Part shown: positions 7,515 to 16,440 of the stretch, piece after piece
Numbering within the stretch: position 1 is the first letter of the stretch
Layout of the letters: each line of letters begins with the position of its first letter
Assembly: GCA_002411515.1 (NCBI GenBank)
Contig: DHTF01000020.1
Location: 1-34,433 of the forward strand
Direction of reading: 5' to 3'
Length of the DNA stretch: 34,433 nt
Origin: Proteiniphilum sp. UBA5267
Lineage (GTDB): Bacteria; Bacteroidota; Bacteroidia; Bacteroidales; Dysgonomonadaceae
Position numbers and translations under genes: made by a program
Notes under the pieces: model-generated
What the model was told of the DNA's origin: nothing
Seen by the model: only the letters and a program-made list of their open reading frames with translations
The model's database searches: none

Positions 7515-8348
7515 ATGAGACTATTTTTACGATTACTTTTTTTTGTTTTTTTTCTTCCTGCCACACTACTGGCTCAAAGTTACGAAGAGCTGGTGGAGCA
7601 GTCTGCCACCTTCATTGAAGAAAATAATCTGGAAACTGCTGCCCAGACACTACAGAAAGCCATGTCGCTCGATCCGGCAAATGAGCACAATCCGGTACTG
7701 CTTCTAAATCTGGGAATTTTACAGCGTCAGCTTGGTTTGTTAGACGATGCGTACATCTCTTTCACTGCATCCATTGCCAATAACCCGATGCCTGCGTTGG
7801 TGCTGCACAACAGAGCTTCCCTACTGTGCGAAATGGAACGCTTCAATGAGGCAATGGAAGACTACAACAGTCTGATCCGTTTATACCCCGACGATGTGGA
7901 AGCCTACTACCGCAGGGGTTTGTTATTTTTGGAGCAGCATGACAGAGTCAGGGCAGAAGCCGATTTCAACATGTCGGAGCAGATCGAGCCCAATAATCTC
8001 TATACCCGGTTGAGCAAGGCTTTGATATACAAGCTGGATGATAATTGGGATGCTGCTGAAAAAATCTATACTTCCCTCATCGAATCGGATCAGCAACAGG
8101 TTGATCCCAGCTTTTACATAAACCGAGCCGAGTGTTATGTCAACACTGGTCAGATATTCAGGGCCTCAGCCGATTTGCGGGTCATAGAAAACAGTCAGGC
8201 AAATAATCCCTACTTCTACTTCCTACGTGGCCGGGTACGGTTTGAGCAATTCGACAAGATTGCAGCACAGGCCGATTTTAAAAAGGCCGGAGAGTTGGGC
8301 TACGATGCGACACTCCTGGAAGCATGGTTGAAAAAAACAGAAAAATAA
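7515..8348 (+). CDS. Secreted tetratricopeptide-repeat protein
   Basis: A 277-residue protein with an N-terminal signal peptide (MRLFLRLLFFVFFLPATLLAQ), probably periplasmic. Several TPR units can be read: AAQTLQKAMSLDPANEHNPV, the LGLLDDAYISFTASIANNP unit, the ERFNEAMEDYNSLIRLYPDD unit, and DRVRAEADFNMSEQIEPNN, followed by weaker repeats to the C-terminus. TPRs form helical scaffolds for protein contacts; the partner is unknown. The ATG at 7515 is chosen because it gives a clean signal peptide and lies after the promoter. DUF1080 follows after 27 bases and may be co-transcribed. Confidence 0.85.
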   Translation: MRLFLRLLFFVFFLPATLLAQSYEELVEQSATFIEENNLETAAQTLQKAMSLDPANEHNPVLLLNLGILQRQLGLLDDAYISFTASIANNPMPALVLHNRASLLCEMERFNEAMEDYNSLIRLYPDDVEAYYRRGLLFLEQHDRVRAEADFNMSEQIEPNNLYTRLSKALIYKLDDNWDAAEKIYTSLIESDQQQVDPSFYINRAECYVNTGQIFRASADLRVIENSQANNPYFYFLRGRVRFEQFDKIAAQADFKKAGELGYDATLLEAWLKKTEK

Positions 8349-8375
8349 GAATAGTCACATCTAATAAAAATAACA

Positions 8376-9113
8376 ATGAAAAGAAAATTACTTTATGTTG
8401 GCACACTGATGTTGTTGGTTGCATTTTCTGCTAACACACAGGCGCAGGAAGCGAATAAATTAACGAAAAAAGAAAAAAAAGAGGGATGGGAACTCTTGTT
8501 CAACGGAAAAGATTTCTCCGGATGGAGACAATATAACGGAACAGAGATGCCAAAAAACTGGCAAATAGAAGAGGAAGCCATGAAGGTGATGCCTGCAGAT
8601 CCGTCGAGACTGGGAAGTGGTGGCAATGGTGATGTTATTTATGCAGGCAAGATGTTTACCGACTTTGAGTTGTCGATGGATTGGAAGGCTGGAGATCAGG
8701 CCAACTCGGGCATTTTCTACTATGTACGTGAATTGCCTGGTAAACCCATTTACTATGCTGCACCTGAAATACAGGTACTCGACAATGAGCGTGCCTCCGA
8801 TAATAAAATTGACAGCCACAAAGCCGGATCCCTTTATGACATGATCGCTGCCGATCCTGCTACCGTTCACCCGGCCGGTCAATGGAACAACATCGTGGTA
8901 AGAGTGAAGGATGGAAAAGTAACCCACATCCAGAATGGAAAAAAAGTAGTGGAGTATACGCTCTGGACCAAAGAATGGGACGCTCTGGTCCAGCAGAGTA
9001 AGTTTAAAAGCTTCCCCGGCTTTACAGAAGGAATCGCACACGAGGGATACATCGGCTTGCAGGATCACGGTTATACCGTGTGGTTCCGCAATGTGAAGAT
9101 CAGGGAATTGTAA
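8376..9113 (+). CDS. DUF1080 (3-keto-disaccharide hydrolase-like) secreted protein
   Basis: A 245-residue protein with a signal peptide (MKRKLLYVGTLMLLVAFSANTQAQ). A single DUF1080 domain fills the rest. It opens with the typical GWELLFNGKDFSGWRQYNG and contains DFELSMDWKAGDQANSGIFYYV and, near the C-terminus, GYIGLQDHG. The fold is a concanavalin/laminin-G-like jelly roll. Some members act on 3-keto-glycosides made by Gfo/Idh/MocA oxidoreductases, and many are listed as DUF1080. The exact substrate cannot be read. A Gfo/Idh/MocA gene is present at 33355, but it is 24 kb away and not an operon partner. Confidence 0.88.
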   Translation: MKRKLLYVGTLMLLVAFSANTQAQEANKLTKKEKKEGWELLFNGKDFSGWRQYNGTEMPKNWQIEEEAMKVMPADPSRLGSGGNGDVIYAGKMFTDFELSMDWKAGDQANSGIFYYVRELPGKPIYYAAPEIQVLDNERASDNKIDSHKAGSLYDMIAADPATVHPAGQWNNIVVRVKDGKVTHIQNGKKVVEYTLWTKEWDALVQQSKFKSFPGFTEGIAHEGYIGLQDHGYTVWFRNVKIREL

Positions 9114-9176
9114 AAGCTAACGCAGGACACAGGCGCAGCTTTCGTCTAACAAGGGTGAAAATTAATCTCTCATTAC

Positions 9177-10049
9177 ATGAAGTGGATCAACAGAAACGAC
9201 AGCGAGGCCAATTTCGATGACCGCAGAGGCAGGGGAAGAGGCCGAAAGAATGCAGCCGTGGGCGGAGTGGGAGCCATTGTAATTGTCATCATTGCGCTCC
9301 TGTTGGGACAAAATCCTTTTCAGGCTGTAGACATGGTGAACAGTGTGGTGCCGGGGCAGTCGACAGAAGTAACTGACTCCTCCCGGGTCAACGAGAATGA
9401 GGAGCTGAAAGTGTTTACCCTGGGCGTATTCAACAGTGCCAATGACGTCTGGAGCAAAATTTTCAGTACACAGCTGCAGCAGAGCTATGTGAAACCTACG
9501 CTGGTGACTTTCACCGATGAAACGGTATCGGAATGTGGAGGTGCATCGGCTGCTGTAGGTCCGTTCTACTGTCCGGCAGATCAGAAGATGTATATCGACC
9601 TGAATTTCTTTCATCAGTTGAAGTCCGATTTCGGTGCCAAGGGTGACCTGGCCATGGCCTATGTCACAGCCCATGAGGTGGGTCATCATGTACAGAAGCT
9701 GTTGGGGATCATCGATCAGGTGAATCGCTATCGGGGGCGTATCAGTGAAGCCGAGCAAAACAGGCTGAATGTGAAGCTTGAGTTGCAGGCCGATTTTCTG
9801 GCCGGCGTGTGGGTCTACCATGCCCAAAAGATGAACATGATTCTGCTGGAGCCGGGCGACCTGGAGTCGGCCATCAGTGCCACCACCGCCGTGGGTGATG
9901 ATACCATTCAGAAGCGATCGATGGGCTACAGCGTTCCCGATTCATTTACACACGGTACTTCAGCCCAGCGTACTTACTGGTTCCGCAAAGGTATGCAGAC
10001 GGGCGATATCAGTCAGGGAGATACCTTTAGTGATCCCAGCCTGAACTAA
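9177..10049 (+). CDS. ypfJ: YpfJ-type putative neutral zinc metallopeptidase
   Basis: A 290-residue member of the YpfJ / KPN_02809 family of predicted zinc metallopeptidases. The N-terminus is charged (MKWINRNDSEANFDDRRGRGRGRKNA) and is followed by one membrane segment (VGAIVIVIIALLLG, about residues 32-45), typical of the family. The zinc motif HEVGHH is at H166-H171, and ELQADFLAGVW downstream probably supplies another ligand. CGGASAAVGPFYCP and YIDLNFF are also family-typical. Most of the protein is probably outside the cytoplasm. The substrate is unknown. A strong hairpin closes the unit. Confidence 0.9.
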   Translation: MKWINRNDSEANFDDRRGRGRGRKNAAVGGVGAIVIVIIALLLGQNPFQAVDMVNSVVPGQSTEVTDSSRVNENEELKVFTLGVFNSANDVWSKIFSTQLQQSYVKPTLVTFTDETVSECGGASAAVGPFYCPADQKMYIDLNFFHQLKSDFGAKGDLAMAYVTAHEVGHHVQKLLGIIDQVNRYRGRISEAEQNRLNVKLELQADFLAGVWVYHAQKMNMILLEPGDLESAISATTAVGDDTIQKRSMGYSVPDSFTHGTSAQRTYWFRKGMQTGDISQGDTFSDPSLN

Positions 10050-10052
10050 ATA

Positions 10053-10085
10053 AACAGGGGCTGTCTCTAGAAGACAGCCCCTGTT
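10053..10085. terminator. Bidirectional hairpin terminator
   Basis: A perfect 14-base stem, AACAGGGGCTGTCT (10053-10066) and AGACAGCCCCTGTT (10072-10085), has a 5-base loop. It sits between two convergent genes (ends at 10049 and 10140). No long T-run follows on either side, but the strong GC core and the position support a shared terminator. Confidence 0.75.
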
Positions 10086-10139
10086 GTTTGGTTAAATAGC
10101 AACACGACTTTTAACCGGTATATTTTTCTTCATGCGCTC

Positions 10140-12473
10140 TCAATCCAACCGGATCTCGTCGACAAAGATAAAGGCACGATTCCCTTTTCCGGCATGCCAC
10201 TCCGGTATGAGGGAGGGTTTCACTGTAACCTTGAAATAGCGAGCTTCAACCGGCTCAAAACTAAGCTTGTGCGAGGAAATTTCAGCCCAGTGGTCCTTGT
10301 GTTCATCGGTCACAGCTTCTGTGACGACCGGAACAAAAGTCTTGTTATCGGCCGATGATTCGATGATGATCTCCGAAGCATCGAAGATCCAGTCGCCCGT
10401 CACCACGGCATTGTTTACTTCTGCCTTACTTATTTCCGTGGGCTGCAGCAAGTCGATCACCGCCACCAGATCTTCCCCTTGAAATCCAATCCAGCGGCCT
10501 GTTCTGTAATTGGTGTCGCTTCCATTGAGTCCGTCCACCAGCATGGAAGCGCCCTCATAGGCATAGTTCGGGGCGGGCGTGGTCAACAGTTCGGTGGGCA
10601 TGAAAGTGGATTTGCTGATGACGATCTTTTCACTGAAGATTTTGCTCTTTTTCCCTCCTCTGATGGCTGTCGCTTTGAGCTCGACGTTTTCTTTGAAAGA
10701 AAGCTTGTTCTCATAACGCAGCGAGGATTCATCCGGCTCGCTGCCATCAAGTGTGTAGTATACCGGTGCATTGTCGATGGTGGTGAAAGTCACATCCAGC
10801 GCATTGCTGTCGAAGTTGGCTTTCAGTTCCGCCTCCACGTCGAACACATGGGTGGCATAGTTGTAACCCAGCTTGTCATAGAGCGCTATCAACTGTGGCA
10901 ATCGCTTCAGGAACGCTTCATAATCTTTCTTTTCCGGCTGCACCCACTGTACTTCGCTCATGGCAGCCAGGCGCGGCAGCAACATATACTCCACCTGTTG
11001 CGGTTCTTTGATATACTCTGTCCAGAGGTTCGCTTGCGGACCCAGAATGTGCTTCCGCTGTTCTTCGGTGAGTATTTCCGGTGCTGGTTCAAAGCTGTAG
11101 ACCAGCTCCAGGGGCAGAAATCCGCCAATTGCCAGTGGCTCTTCACTTGTCTGGTCTGTCTGATAGTAGTCGAAGTAGCAGTAGTTGGTGGGAGCCATGA
11201 TCACATCGTGCCCCATCTGCGCAGCCTGTATGCCGCCGCCCATGCCGCGCCACGACATCACCGTAGCGTTGGGAGCCAGCTCACCCTCCAATATCTCGTC
11301 CCAGCCAATGATGCTGCGTCCCTTTTCGTTCAGGAACTTTTCCATGCGGGCGGTCACGTAGCTCTGCAGGTAATGTTCAGCAGTGTGTCCCTCGCGGTCC
11401 TTCAGTCCCAGTTCTTTGATGCGTGCCTGGCAATCAGGACATTTCTCCCAGCGTGTCTTGGGTGCTTCGTCGCCACCAATGTGGATATATTTTGATGGGA
11501 AGATTTCCATCACTTCGGTCAGTACTGCCTGCAGGAAAGTGAATGTTTCCTCCTTGCCGGGGCAGAGTACATCTTCGAAGACGCCCCACTCGCGGGATAC
11601 CTCATAAGGACCACCGGTGCAGCCCAGTTCGGGATAAGCATGGAGTGCAGCCAGCATGTGGCCCGGCAGGTCCACTTCGGGAATGATGGTGATGTATCGC
11701 TCTTCGGCGTATTCGACCACCTCTTTCAGCTCTTCTTTGGTGTAGAATCCTCCGTGTGGTATGCCGTCATACTCGCCTGTGTTGCGGCCGATCACCGTTT
11801 CTTTGCGCATGGAGCCCATCTCTGTGAGTTTGGGATAAGCATCTATTTCAATGCGCCATCCCTGGTCGTCGGTCAGGTGCCAGTGAAAGGTGTTGATCTG
11901 GTGCAGTGCCAGTAGGTCGATATACTTTTTGATGAACGCTGTTGGCTGAAAATGGCGAGCCACATCGAGCATCACTCCCCGATAGCCGAAGCGGGGTGCA
12001 TCATTGATGACAGCAGGAGAAAAGGATACCTGTGCATAGTTTCCTACGGGAATCGATTTACGTAGGGTCTGTATGCCATGGAAGACGGCTGCTTCGGAGG
12101 TTCCCTCGATGCGTATTTCCCGTTCGGTGATGCTGATTTGGTAGGCCTCTGGGTTGTCGTTTTGAAGCCCGGTCGCCAGGATTATGGCGTCCTTTTCGGG
12201 AGCTGTAGAGGTTGTGGCCGTTTTTATTCCGGTCGACAGTTCTAGGTACTCCGCCAGGAATTGGGCATTACGCTGCATCTTTTCGTTTCCTTCCGGAAAA
12301 ACAATTTGTGTTGATCCCGAAAGTACAAAAGCTGTTCCTTCTGCAGCCTCAATCTCATTGGGCAAGGGCACCACATTGTAGTTTGCCTCGACTGTTCCGC
12401 TGCCCCCCGTACCACAGGAAGCAAGTGAAAAAACAAGCAATAAGATGATTGGTAATTTGTTGATAATCTCCAT
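10140..12473 (-). CDS. Beta-N-acetylhexosaminidase, GH20 lipoprotein
   Basis: This enzyme removes terminal N-acetylglucosamine or N-acetylgalactosamine from glycans, as in mucin, chitin-oligomer or peptidoglycan breakdown. The 777-residue protein starts with a lipoprotein signal (LLVFSLASC, Cys20). A GH20 N-terminal alpha/beta domain follows, then the catalytic barrel with HWHLTDDQGWRIE and the catalytic pair D335-E336 in HIGGDEAPKTRW. After the barrel come a chitobiase/hexosaminidase C-terminal-like domain (YTLDGSEPDESS) and a discoidin-like (F5/8 type C) domain at the end. It is third in a leftward operon after DUF4126 and cutC, 24 bases after cutC. It probably acts in the periplasm or on the cell surface. 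Confidence 0.94.
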   Translation of the reverse strand: MEIINKLPIILLLVFSLASCGTGGSGTVEANYNVVPLPNEIEAAEGTAFVLSGSTQIVFPEGNEKMQRNAQFLAEYLELSTGIKTATTSTAPEKDAIILATGLQNDNPEAYQISITEREIRIEGTSEAAVFHGIQTLRKSIPVGNYAQVSFSPAVINDAPRFGYRGVMLDVARHFQPTAFIKKYIDLLALHQINTFHWHLTDDQGWRIEIDAYPKLTEMGSMRKETVIGRNTGEYDGIPHGGFYTKEELKEVVEYAEERYITIIPEVDLPGHMLAALHAYPELGCTGGPYEVSREWGVFEDVLCPGKEETFTFLQAVLTEVMEIFPSKYIHIGGDEAPKTRWEKCPDCQARIKELGLKDREGHTAEHYLQSYVTARMEKFLNEKGRSIIGWDEILEGELAPNATVMSWRGMGGGIQAAQMGHDVIMAPTNYCYFDYYQTDQTSEEPLAIGGFLPLELVYSFEPAPEILTEEQRKHILGPQANLWTEYIKEPQQVEYMLLPRLAAMSEVQWVQPEKKDYEAFLKRLPQLIALYDKLGYNYATHVFDVEAELKANFDSNALDVTFTTIDNAPVYYTLDGSEPDESSLRYENKLSFKENVELKATAIRGGKKSKIFSEKIVISKSTFMPTELLTTPAPNYAYEGASMLVDGLNGSDTNYRTGRWIGFQGEDLVAVIDLLQPTEISKAEVNNAVVTGDWIFDASEIIIESSADNKTFVPVVTEAVTDEHKDHWAEISSHKLSFEPVEARYFKVTVKPSLIPEWHAGKGNRAFIFVDEIRLD

Positions 12474-12497
12474 ATTTATTGTTTATTTGTGAATAAC

Positions 12498-13259
12498 TTA
12501 TTCAGATTTGTTTTTCCAGTTAATCAAGGTCTCCGCCACCTTTTCGGCACTGGTCACCTGTTGGGTATATTCATCGATGAATATCCGGTCGCCCCCCATC
12601 TTCAGGTTCGGGTTGCGATAGATCATCCCGCTCTCCACCGATTCTCTTGCGGAGAGGTGAAACTCTCTGGCGCCGGTTTCTTTGGCCAGTTTTGCGATGT
12701 TGTTTGCATTTACGCCGCTGCCTGGCATGATGATGATCCGGTCGCCGGCTTTTTTTACCAGTTCATGCAACAGTTCAATACCATCTTCAGCTCGGGGTTG
12801 CTGTCCCGAAGTCAGCAGCCGGTCGCATCCCAGCTCTATGATCCGCTCTAGGCTATCATACGGGTCACGACACATGTCGAAGGCCCGGTGGAAGGTCACG
12901 CTCATTCCTGCAGCCGCATCCATCAGTTCGCGGTTGCGGGCCATATCCACTTCCCCTTCCGGAGTAAGGCATCCGATCACCACCCCCTCGGCTCCCAATC
13001 TGTTTGCATTTTCGATGTCCTTCAACATGATCCGGTGCTCCAGGGGAGAGTAGAGAAAGTCGCCTCCCCGTGGGCGGATGATCACGTGCAGTTTTATCTG
13101 CAACAGCTCACGTGCCAGGGCTATGTCGCCATAGGAGGGGGTGGTACCTCCCTCGGGGATTGCCGCACACAGTTCCACGCGCCAGGCCCCTCCTTTTTGT
13201 GCTTCGAGGCAGCTGGCCACCGAGTTGGCACATATCTCCAGTTTGTAGTCGTTCGTCAT
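12498..13259 (-). CDS. cutC: CutC family protein
   Basis: A 253-residue TIM-barrel protein of the CutC family. It opens with LEICANSVASCLEAQKGGAWRVELC and has the conserved HVIIRPRGGDFLYS, VTFHRAFDMCRD, LLTSGQ and MPGSGVNANN segments. CutC was named for copper tolerance in E. coli, but that role is disputed, and the enzyme activity is unproven. Its place directly between DUF4126 and a GH20 hexosaminidase (18 and 24 bases) suggests that in this group it may act on a sugar-derived compound; that is inference. It is cytosolic, with no signal peptide. Confidence 0.93.
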   Translation of the reverse strand: MTNDYKLEICANSVASCLEAQKGGAWRVELCAAIPEGGTTPSYGDIALARELLQIKLHVIIRPRGGDFLYSPLEHRIMLKDIENANRLGAEGVVIGCLTPEGEVDMARNRELMDAAAGMSVTFHRAFDMCRDPYDSLERIIELGCDRLLTSGQQPRAEDGIELLHELVKKAGDRIIIMPGSGVNANNIAKLAKETGAREFHLSARESVESGMIYRNPNLKMGGDRIFIDEYTQQVTSAEKVAETLINWKNKSE

Positions 13260-13277
13260 ACAGGGTTCATCCGTATT

Positions 13278-13856
13278 TTAGTATTTTTGTCGCTTCAGCA
13301 GTTTGCGATATATTAGGCGGAGTATTACCACGATAAAAATGATCAGGAGTACAGCCACCAGGATGGGAGCCACCAGCGAAAGGAGCGAGAACCCCATGGC
13401 GGCGATTCCCTCACTGGTGGAGACAACCGGATTGCCGGTACCGGCTGTAAATTTTGTAGAGAGGAGCCGGGTGAGGGCACTACCGCTTTGTATGGTCGCC
13501 GCGGCACCACCGCCAACCACAAATCCTAGTACCCACTTCATCCATTCGTTTTCGGCCGGAAACAGGGACGTCATCAGCAGCGTGCCGGCTCCCACCGCAA
13601 GCGGAGTGGCGATGCTGTCGATCAGGTTGTCGACAAACGGGATGTAATAAGCCAGTACCTCGACCACTGCCGCTACGCCAAAGCAGATGAGTGCAGGGAC
13701 CGATCCCATCCACACGAAGTTTTCCCCTAACGTCAAAATACCAAAATGGGAAGCCAGTCCCGCTACCAGCAAGGGGATGAACACCCTGAAACCGGTGCTG
13801 GCGCTTAATCCGATACCGAGAGCAATGGCGCTGAGGGTCTCCATATTTATTTCCAT
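13278..13856 (-). CDS. DUF4126 integral membrane protein
   Basis: A 192-residue membrane protein of family DUF4126, function unknown. At least four hydrophobic stretches are visible: ALGIGLSASTGFRVFIPLLVAGL, MGSVPALICFGVAAVVEVLAYY, WVLGFVVGGGAAATIQ and, at the C-terminus, LLSLVAPILVAVLLIIFIVVILRL, followed by a basic tail. The Gly-rich GFRVF segment near the N-terminus is family-typical. It is first in the leftward operon with cutC and the hexosaminidase. A -7 box lies at 13901-13908. Confidence 0.85.
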   Translation of the reverse strand: MEINMETLSAIALGIGLSASTGFRVFIPLLVAGLASHFGILTLGENFVWMGSVPALICFGVAAVVEVLAYYIPFVDNLIDSIATPLAVGAGTLLMTSLFPAENEWMKWVLGFVVGGGAAATIQSGSALTRLLSTKFTAGTGNPVVSTSEGIAAMGFSLLSLVAPILVAVLLIIFIVVILRLIYRKLLKRQKY

Positions 13857-13900
13857 GTCTTTTGTATTTAAACGCTTTGGGTATCAAAAGTACTTCCTTG

Positions 13901-13908
13901 CAAATATA
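13901..13908 (-). promoter_or_regulatory. -7 box for the DUF4126-cutC-GH20 operon
   Basis: The minus strand reads TATATTTG, matching TAnnTTTG, 45 bases upstream of the DUF4126 ATG. No clear -33 box is present. Confidence 0.45.
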
Positions 13909-13957
13909 GCCTATTTTTTCAGAACGCCTGCACAGGGAAAAAATAACCGGCTGCTTT

Positions 13958-13989
13958 TTTGTTATTTCTGCGAAATAGTTGTATTCTTG
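13958..13989 (+). promoter_or_regulatory. Promoter of the GH5 gene
   Basis: TTTG at 13958-13961, a 20-base spacer and TATTCTTG at 13982-13989 (one mismatch to TAnnTTTG). The ATG at 14077 lies about 88 bases downstream of the -7 box. Confidence 0.5.
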
Positions 13990-14076
13990 TAGTCGCTGCT
14001 GCACATGCTTACAGGGTCTTTACCTTTTTGAAGGCAACACCATAAATTGAGGGAAAATAATCTAAAACCGAACAAA

Positions 14077-15642
14077 ATGCGTCATACGTCAGTTCTGCTC
14101 ATCCTTTTCTTCCTGCTCCTGCACTGTAGCAGTACGCCACCTGTTGAGCCGGAAAAACCGGAGGTACCCGATCATACAGAAGACCCCGAAAAACCGGACG
14201 ATCCCACAGAGCCACAAGACACGGTGAAATGGACAACTGCCCGGGTGATCAATGGTCGCCTGGGGAAAGGAATCAACATAGGAAACACCTTCGAAGCGGA
14301 GCAGTCCTGGCAGTCCCCCTTTGTGGCGGGCGATTTAAAACGCATTGCCGACCTGGGCTTCACGCACGTGCGCATCCCCATTCGCTGGGAGCGTGAAGAT
14401 CGCAGCATGGCTTCATCACCCTACACCATTTATCCCGAATTTTTGAAAACCATTCAGTCGGTGGTCGATGAAGCACTGAAGCAGAAGCTCCACATCATCC
14501 TCAACATGCATCACCACGATGCACTCTTTGCCAATCCGTCCGCCGGGAAAGCTCGCTTTCTTTCGCAGTGGGAGCAGATTGCAGCTCACTTTCAAGCGTA
14601 TCCCGACAGTGTGCTGTTTGAGATCCTCAACGAGCCGCACGATCAGCTCACGCCCACCTTGTGGAACAGTTACGCGAAGGAAGCCCTGCAACACATCAGG
14701 GCGACCAATCCCAAGCGGTGCGTGTTGCTCGGTACCGCCGAGTGGGGCGGGGTAGGCGGATTGCAATCGCTGGAGATCCCCGACGACCCGCAACTGATTC
14801 TGACCATCCACTACTACAACCCCTTTCAGTTCACGCACCAGGGTGCCAGCTGGTCGGAGGGTTCCGAGGCGTGGCTCGGCACAAAGTGGCAGGATACCGA
14901 GCACGAGCGGCAGGCGGTGGCAGACGATTTCAAGGCCTCCATCAGGTTTGCCAACGAGAATAACATCCCGGTGCACGTAGGTGAGTTTGGAGCCTACTCA
15001 CGTGCCGACATCGATTCACGGGTGAAGTGGACCCGCTTTTTGGCGCGCTGGTTTGAACAGCAGCAGTTTAGCTGGGCCTACTGGGAGTGGAACTCCGGCT
15101 TCGGCATTTACGACCCCCGGACCGGACAGTACCAACAGCGGCTGGTGGATGCGCTCATCAAGGATCCAATGCCGGAAGCCTATCAGCCCTCTACTGTTCC
15201 CATCTACAGCAGCAACTTCTCAAACGGACAGGCTGGAGGCTGGTTTATCACCAACAACGATGCCTCAGCGGCGTCGACCCTGCAGATTGCGAACAACAAG
15301 GCGACCATCACCATCACCAAACCGGGGACGGTGGACTGGCATATTCAGTTTATCAAAACAGGCATCCCCATTACAAAGGGTAAGACCTACCTGCTCAGCT
15401 TCAATGCCTCTTCACCCGACAGCAACGACAGAAAAATCAGCATGGGCATTTCCAAAAATGCCGATCCCTGGACCACCTACGGCAACAAATCGGTCACCAT
15501 AGACAAAACCGAAGCAGCCTATAACCTGGTTTTCACCTCAGCCTATACCGATGCCCAGGCAAGAATTGTCTTTTCAGTGGGCAATGCCGGAAATGGCCGC
15601 GTCGTCTTGTCGGATATAAAATTGAGTGAGCTTATTTTTTAA
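14077..15642 (+). CDS. GH5 glycanase (cellulase-type) lipoprotein with C-terminal CBM-like domain
   Basis: A 521-residue secreted glycoside hydrolase of family 5, probably an endo-beta-glucanase or related beta-glycanase. The ATG at 14077 gives a lipoprotein-like signal (MRHTSVLLILFFLLLHC); the longer frame from a TTG at 14047 is not preferred. A Pro/Glu/Asp-rich linker follows. The GH5 barrel contains GINIGNTFEAEQSWQ, HVRIPIRWE, LNMHHHD, the acid/base Glu186 in LNEPH and the nucleophile Glu303 in VGEFGAYSR. The last 140 residues or so form a jelly-roll domain like CBM_4_9 (FSNGQAGGWFITNNDAS to VVLSDIKLSE). It is a single gene with no SusC/SusD neighbours, so the target polysaccharide is unclear. 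Confidence 0.9.
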   Translation: MRHTSVLLILFFLLLHCSSTPPVEPEKPEVPDHTEDPEKPDDPTEPQDTVKWTTARVINGRLGKGINIGNTFEAEQSWQSPFVAGDLKRIADLGFTHVRIPIRWEREDRSMASSPYTIYPEFLKTIQSVVDEALKQKLHIILNMHHHDALFANPSAGKARFLSQWEQIAAHFQAYPDSVLFEILNEPHDQLTPTLWNSYAKEALQHIRATNPKRCVLLGTAEWGGVGGLQSLEIPDDPQLILTIHYYNPFQFTHQGASWSEGSEAWLGTKWQDTEHERQAVADDFKASIRFANENNIPVHVGEFGAYSRADIDSRVKWTRFLARWFEQQQFSWAYWEWNSGFGIYDPRTGQYQQRLVDALIKDPMPEAYQPSTVPIYSSNFSNGQAGGWFITNNDASAASTLQIANNKATITITKPGTVDWHIQFIKTGIPITKGKTYLLSFNASSPDSNDRKISMGISKNADPWTTYGNKSVTIDKTEAAYNLVFTSAYTDAQARIVFSVGNAGNGRVVLSDIKLSELIF

Positions 15643-15867
15643 CACCGCAGCAAGCTTCCAGAAAATGTTGAAACCAGGGCTGCTCATACTTTGTTATAAG
15701 CCCAAAGATAATCCGTATCATTCGCTTATCTGATCCAGATTAATTTGGAGTTTATTCGAACTATATTCGAAGCATATTAGGAGAAGATACGGAGAATCAC
15801 CAGACAAAACCCGGGACGATACAAGATTTTTATTTTTTATTACACCCTATAAACCCACATAATTTTC

Positions 15868-15875
15868 TATTTTTG
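15868..15875 (+). promoter_or_regulatory. -7 box for the macro-like protein
   Basis: TATTTTTG matches TAnnTTTG, 41 bases before the ATG at 15917. The GTG at 15875 that would lengthen the frame overlaps this box. The rest of the 232-base gap 15643-15874 holds no gene that I can see. Confidence 0.45.
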
Positions 15876-15916
15876 TGGGGATCAGAAAAATTGACGATGG
15901 CATAACAAAAAAACAG

Positions 15917-16324
15917 ATGATGATGAAAGATTCAGTCGAACGACCCGCATTTACACCCGAGCATATCACCGTTTTAGCGGCAGATGAGATTTTTGTGTTT
16001 GGCAGCAACCTGGGCGGAAATCATGGTGGTGGCGCTGCCTTGGTCGCATGGAAAAAGTTTGGCGCTATCTACGGGCAGGGTGTCGGCCTGCAGGGACAGA
16101 GCTACGGCATTCCCACCATGCATGGAGGTGTGGAGGCCATTGCGCCCTTTGTCGATGAATTCATTAAATTTGCAGAAGCACACCCCGAGTACTTCTTCTA
16201 TGTCACACGCATTGGATGCGGCATTGCCGGATTTACCGACCGGGAGATTGCTCCTCTTTTTAAAAATGCCTTGAATCTAAAGAACGTTTGTCTGCCAGAA
16301 ACGTTTGTTAAACTTCTGGGGTAA
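15917..16324 (+). CDS. Small macro-domain-like conserved protein
   Basis: A 135-residue cytosolic protein starting at one of three tandem ATGs (15917, 15920, 15923). The core has IFVFGSNLGGNHGGGAA, FGAIYGQGVGLQGQSYGIPT and VTRIGCGIAGF. These resemble the Gly-rich ADP-ribose-binding loops of macro domains. The same family is known from bacteria and from phages (named as a phage non-structural protein, A1S_2505 type). Its function is not established; binding or processing of ADP-ribose or another nucleotide is an inference. It stands alone between the GH5 and dienelactone hydrolase genes. Confidence 0.75.
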   Translation: MMMKDSVERPAFTPEHITVLAADEIFVFGSNLGGNHGGGAALVAWKKFGAIYGQGVGLQGQSYGIPTMHGGVEAIAPFVDEFIKFAEAHPEYFFYVTRIGCGIAGFTDREIAPLFKNALNLKNVCLPETFVKLLG

Positions 16325-16440
16325 TTAAACTTCGGACTGTCTCAATAAATTATTGTCTTGATTGTGCTGCATGCTGTCCTCAAGCCAACAAAAACGCGTT
16401 GTGCGTTGTTTATAGTTGAAACAGTTTAAAAATCACGAAA

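Noticed and set aside
15875..15916. GTG start for the macro-like protein
   Set aside because: It overlaps the -7 box TATTTTTG; the tandem ATGs at 15917 are better placed.
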